Part shown: positions 60,701-64,000 of the stretch, in pieces
How the letters are laid out: each line of letters begins with the position of its first letter
Position numbering within the stretch: position 1 is the stretch's first letter
NCBI GenBank assembly: GCA_030272155.1
Contig: CP126203.1
Location: forward strand, 3,720,001-3,784,000
Source of the DNA: Tetradesmus obliquus
Taxonomy: Eukaryota; Chlorophyta; Chlorophyceae; Sphaeropleales; Scenedesmaceae
Length of the DNA: 64,000 nucleotides
Reading direction: 5' to 3'
Position numbers and translations under genes: made by a program
The notes under the pieces: model-generated
What the model saw: only the letters and a program-made list of their open reading frames with translations
The model's database searches: none
What the model was told of the DNA's origin: nothing

Positions 60701-63700
60701 TGCCACGCAAGCAGGAATCAACTGCCACTCACCTTCTTGCGCAATTCATCTCTGTTTCTTGTGCAGCGCAGTATAACATGGAGCGCAGTATAACATCTGT
60801 GTCTTGTTCTGTCTTTGATTTCCGCGCCGCAGGCATGGAGGCTGCTGGTGGTGGCGTGTATCGCCCGCCAAAGCTCAACCCTATTGCCACGCAAGCAGGA
60901 ATCAACTGCCGCCCACTATCTTGCCCAATGTGTCTCTGTTTCTTGTGCTGCAGGCATGGAGGCTGCTGGTGGTGGCATGTATCGCCCACCAAAGCTCAAC
61001 TTTGTTGCCACCAAGCAGGAAACACTGCCACTCACTATCTTGCCCAATGTATCTCTGTTTCTTGTGCTGCAGGCACGGAGGCTGCTGGTGGTGGCGTGTA
61101 CCGCCCACCGAAGCTCAACTTTGTTGCCACCAAGCAGGAAACACTGCCACTCACTATCTTACCCAATGTATCTCTGTTTCTTGTGCTGCAGGCATGGAGG
61201 CTGCTGGTGGTGGCGTGTACCGCCCACCAAAGCTCAACTTTGTTGCCACCAAGCAGGAAACACTGCCACTCACTATCTTGCCCAATGTATCTCTGTTTCT
61301 TGTGCTGCAGGCACGGAGGCTGCTGGTGGTGGCGTGTACCGCCCACCGAAGCTCAACTTTGTTGCCACCAAGCAGGAAACACTGCCACTCACTATCTTAC
61401 CCAATGTATCTCTGTTTCTTGTGCTGCAGGCATGGAGGCTGCTGGTGGTGGCGTGTACCGCCCACCGAAGCTCAACTTTGTTGCCACCAAGCAGGAAACA
61501 CTGCCACTCACTATCTTGCCCAATGTATCTCTGTTTCTTGTGCTGCAGGCATGGAGGCTGCTGGTGGTGGCGTGTACCGCCCACCAAAGCTCAACCCTGT
61601 GGCCATGGAGGAGGACAGGGCGCTGTCAGCCAAGGAGCGGCGAAAGCTGCTGGAGGCGCAGCGCCGCGCGCAGCGCAGGTATGCCGCAGGCTGAGCAGCA
61701 ATCGGCAGCCTGAGCAGCAACCGGCAGCCTGCGCACTGATTGGCAGCCTGAGCAGCAGTAGGCAGCTGCAACGGGTTGAGTAGACAGGCAAATGTTGCAG
61801 CGCTGCTGCAGATGCGCTCGTTGACCTGTCTCATATCCCTGCAAGGTGGATGTGATGCGGAAGAGCAGCTTGCTGGTGCGCTCAAATGAGGTTTGTGCAG
61901 ACACGCCGGCACATGCACTCGCACTCACACACCTGCTTGTATGTTTCCGTACTGCTGCTCTGTTTGTGATGCAGCTTCGTCATGCGCGGAATGGCCGAGG
62001 AGCTTGCTGGCGCACCCCAAGTTGGGTTCACACAAGTCTGCAGGCACTTCCTGTCACTCATGACCTTGCTGCTTATGTACGCTTCTGCTGGTGTGCTGCA
62101 GTTCTGTTATGCGCGAGATGGCCGAAGAATTGGCAGGCGCACCCGAGGAGGTCCGTGCCGAAATCGCAGGCATGGAGTCTGCTGCGGCAGTGGCCACGCG
62201 GCAGCGGCTGGAGGCGCGCAGCGCTGCAGAGGAGGAGCTGATGCTGCGCGTGCCGCTGAGCAAGCAGGAGGCGAAGAAACTGAAGATGCAGCGCAGGTGG
62301 GCAAGGTTGGGGCCAGTATGGGTGGTTTAGGGCGGTTGGAGGAGCAGCTTTTTGGTGGCGAGTGTGGAAAGTGTAATCGGAGGGTATGTGTGGTATCTGG
62401 TATGTGACTTGCCGGTTCAGCAGCGCCAGTGACGCGGCAGCGGCTGAAGGCTTGAAAAGCAGCAGAGGAGGAGCTGATGCTGCGTGTGCCGCTGAGCAAG
62501 CAGGAGGCAAAGAAGCTCAAGATGCAGCGCACGTTGGTGTTGTGTTTGGGCGAGAATATGGGTGGTTTAGGGCGGTTGGAGAAGCAGTTTATTTGATGGC
62601 GAGTGTGGTAAGGTGAGCGGAGGGTATGTGTGGTGTCTGGTATGTGAATTGGCGGTTCAGCGGCGGCAGTGACCGCGCGGCAGCCCCTGAATGCTTGAAA
62701 TGCACAGAGGAGGAGCTGATGCTGCGCGTGCCGCTGAGCAAGCAGGAGGCAAAGAAGCTCAAGATGCAGCGCAGGTGAGTGGCTTTGAATTGGGGCAGGG
62801 AGTGCAAGGGCTCGTGATGGGCACGTGTAGGGCAGGAGAAGATGGATGCTGCGCGTGCCGCTGGGCAGTCAGGAAGCAAAGAAGCAAATGTTAAATATCT
62901 TGATATCTCTTGTTTGCCCATCTTCCACTGCCTGTTGCTGCCGGCGTCACAGACTTTGCAGATGACGTGGCAGACCTGGTGGCTGCATCAGGGGAGGGCG
63001 GTGACAAAGCGCCTGTCTGGCACTGCTGCGCTCACAAACAGTGTGTTGTGTTGTGTGCCGCAGGGCTGGGCTGTCTGGTGCTGCTGGGCTCACAGACTTT
63101 GCTGATGACGTGGCAGACCTGGTGGCTGCATCAGGGGAGGGCGGTGACAAGGGCGGCAGCCTGGCTGCGCTGTACGGCAAGAAGCAGCTGTCACAGAGAT
63201 ACGGCGCTGACCTGGCAACGCAGCAGTCCAAGGTGTGTGCAGCGCAGCTCATTCCACTGCATGTGATCAGTGCCGACATTGTGGGCACTTGCACTCTTGC
63301 GTGTGGCTTCGTCAGCGCCCACATCCATGTCTATGCTTCATCTATGCTGCCGACTGCTGCGGATGTGGTGCGAGATGCTGACGTGCTGCCCCTCACGCCG
63401 CTGCACGAGAGCAGCAGGGTGTGCTTGTTCAAGCTTGTTTTTGTGGCCCCATATCTGATTATTTGATTCCTGTGCCTCTCGTGTGCTGCTGCTCTGCAGA
63501 TGCGTTCCGGAGATGCTGATGTGCTGCCGCAGAAGCCTCTGCACGAGCGCCGCGCGGCCTTCGACGCAGTCGCCGCGCGCCGCGAAGCAGCCGCAGCTGA
63601 CTCCGACGGTTTTGAAGACGCAGCGGACATGGGCGGCAAGCAGCGCAAGCGCAAGCAGAGTGCAGCTGACTTTGGTGGGGAAGAGGATGAGCTGTATGCA

Positions 63701-64000
63701 GCCACAAAAGCGGCAAAGGCGTCGCTTAAAGCAGAGAAGCGACGTAAGCAGGAGCAGCAGCAGCAGCTGGAGGTGCCGCTTGCTGAGCCTGAGGCTGTGG
63801 GGCAGCGCAAGATCAGCTACGAGATCGAGAAGAACAGGGGCCTCACGCCACACAGGTGCGGCTTTTTGCGGTTATGGTTGTGTTTGTTGTGATTGGTTTC
63901 ATGTGTGTCTGTCTCGTTGGCAGCGACTGTGCCTGATCCGGAGCCGGTGGGGCAGCGCAAGATCAGTTACGAGATAGAAAAGATCAGAGGCATCGCACCA
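56234..64000 (+). CDS. UTP3: Sas10/UTP3 small-subunit processome protein, 11 exons seen, 3' partial
   Basis: Sas10/UTP3 is a nucleolar U3 snoRNP-associated factor for 18S rRNA maturation. Exons: 56234-56419, 57016-57100, 57772-57929, 58429-58657, 59006-59267, 60001-60251, 61549-61678, 62102-62296, 63064-63232, 63500-63855, then beyond; phases agree throughout. Features in order: basic start MKKKSSKAPKGRSHLDELAM, acidic tracts (EDDSDDDDIDDDEALEE), coil LAKQARYLEQKLKIQRG, the Sas10/Utp3 domain LLSLLEELKACLAEVRSRVG to YLEAKHLLLLQYCMCIVAYL and LVQLRAYIEKIRPIDKQLSY, YRPPKLNPVAMEEDRALSAK, SKQEAKKLKMQRR, and the C-terminal signature RKISYEIEKNRGLTPHR. The signature plus the internal domain separates it from neuroguidin/LCP5. 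The basic C-terminal end lies past the window. The last 70 bases are an echo of the preceding exon's tail. Introns here hold the densest echo arrays. Confidence 0.92.
57177..57560 (+). repeat. Sas10 intron 2: four copies of exon 2 tail plus donor
   Basis: The exon 2 end (CTGCTGCAGGGCGGGCAGAT, then GGCGCAGC before GTGAGT at 57101) recurs with donors at about 57208, 57338, 57448 and 57560. All keep the sequence CAGC/GTGAG or CAGC/GCGAG, giving up to five competing 5' splice sites. Confidence 0.95.
58030..58261 (+). repeat. Sas10 intron 3: two copies of exon 3 tail plus donor
   Basis: The end YYQEEEQ before GTGGGC at 57930 recurs at about 58034-58053 and 58197-58261. The second copy extends back to DKLWGA and contains an inner partial repeat (GCGCGCTT-CTATTA twice). 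Confidence 0.85.
59467..59925 (+). repeat. Sas10: exon 5 tail echo and three exon 6 head echoes
   Basis: 59467-59512 copies the exon 5 tail (KAEGRSVKDHPVI). Head copies of exon 6 (CAG then GCTGGTGCAGCTGCG) start at about 59660, 59770 and 59881; the intact exon starts at 60001. Spacing is 110-120 bases. Confidence 0.93.
60536..61548 (+). repeat. Sas10 intron 6: eight tandem copies of an exon head with acceptor, mostly 119-bp
   Basis: The exon 7 head (GCATGGAGGCTGCTGGTGG, then codons for YRPPKLN) starts at 60536, 60653, 60833, 60954, 61073, 61192, 61311, 61430 and, intact, at 61549. Spacing: 117, 180, 121, then five times 119 bp. The last five units are nearly identical, including the stretch CACTATCTTGCCCAATGTAT before TGCTGCAG. 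Two sub-types alternate (GCATGGAGG and GCACGGAGG), so higher-order duplication of pairs is likely. 119 is not a multiple of 3, so choice of acceptor changes frame. Long open frames cross the whole array in all three plus-strand frames. Confidence 0.97.
61974..63420 (+). repeat. Sas10: echoes around exons 8 to 10
   Basis: Head copy of exon 8 at 61974-62035 (FVMRGMAEELAGAP). Tail copies of exon 8 (EEELMLRVPLSKQEAKKLKM) at about 62466-62532 and 62706-62776, plus a decayed one at 62845-62885. Head-region copy of exon 9 (DFADDVADLVAASGEGGDK) at 62951-63006. Head copy of exon 10 (GDADVLP) at about 63357-63420. Confidence 0.92.
63930..64000 (+). repeat. Sas10: tail echo of exon 10 at the window edge
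   Basis: Repeats the segment for PEAVGQRKISYEIEKNRG with changes (IEKIRGIAP). Cut by the window end. Confidence 0.85.

Noticed and set aside
60301-61713. 470-codon open frame with a repeated WW-rich motif
   Set aside because: It is the 119-bp echo array read in wrong frames; 119 is not a multiple of 3, so the peptide repeats cycle through frames.

Overview
This window is nuclear DNA from a eukaryote, most probably a chlorophyte green alga. A sphaeroplealean or other chlorophycean with very repeat-rich introns fits best; this is an inference from gene content and style. The evidence is as follows. Genes are split into many short exons with GT-AG introns. CAG/CTG triplet tracts are dense, giving poly-Q, poly-A and poly-S runs inside proteins and CTG-rich intron ends. 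The recognisable genes are a plastid starch enzyme (alpha-glucan water dikinase), a plant-type IPP isomerase, FAS1 wall or matrix proteins, COQ8 and Sas10. No bacterial operon, tRNA or rRNA was seen.

Layout: (1) 242-2955 (+), isopentenyl-diphosphate isomerase, 5' end open. (2) 5108-8068 (+), a FG-GAP-like propeller protein of unknown role. (3) 9846-11592 (+), an unrecognised helical protein with an in-frame TAG. (4) 11593-16168, no convincing gene. (5) 26381 down to 16169 (-), alpha-glucan water dikinase, rebuilt as 19 exons that join in phase. (6) 27837-31607 (+), a WDR61/SKI8/VIP3 WD40 protein, 6 exons, 321 aa. (7) 32112-32641, a 15-bp minisatellite. (8) 36389-34158 (-), a small protein with a dirigent-like end. 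(9) 36396-39134 (+), a protein kinase with two frame breaks. (10) 40213 to about 41553, a retroelement-like copy; two short truncated copies lie at 46379-46474 and 49353-49421. (11) 48132-42325 (-), a secreted two-domain fasciclin (FAS1) protein. (12) 49918-55742 (+), COQ8/ABC1K, 10 exons, 864 aa. (13) 56234 to the right edge (+), Sas10/UTP3, 3' end open.

The genes do not form a pathway; they are unrelated housekeeping and surface genes. What unites the window is intron architecture. Nearly every gene carries 'exon echoes': tandem, often near-identical copies of the segment that straddles a splice junction, left inside the adjoining intron. Copies of an exon's head with its 3' splice site lie only upstream of the intact exon. 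Copies of an exon's tail with its 5' splice site lie only downstream. The largest arrays hold 6 acceptors at 113-bp spacing (IPP isomerase), 9 acceptors at mostly 119-bp spacing (Sas10) and 5 donors (Sas10). This is the strongest candidate here for an undescribed phenomenon: recurrent duplication of splice junctions that lengthens introns and creates arrays of competing splice sites.
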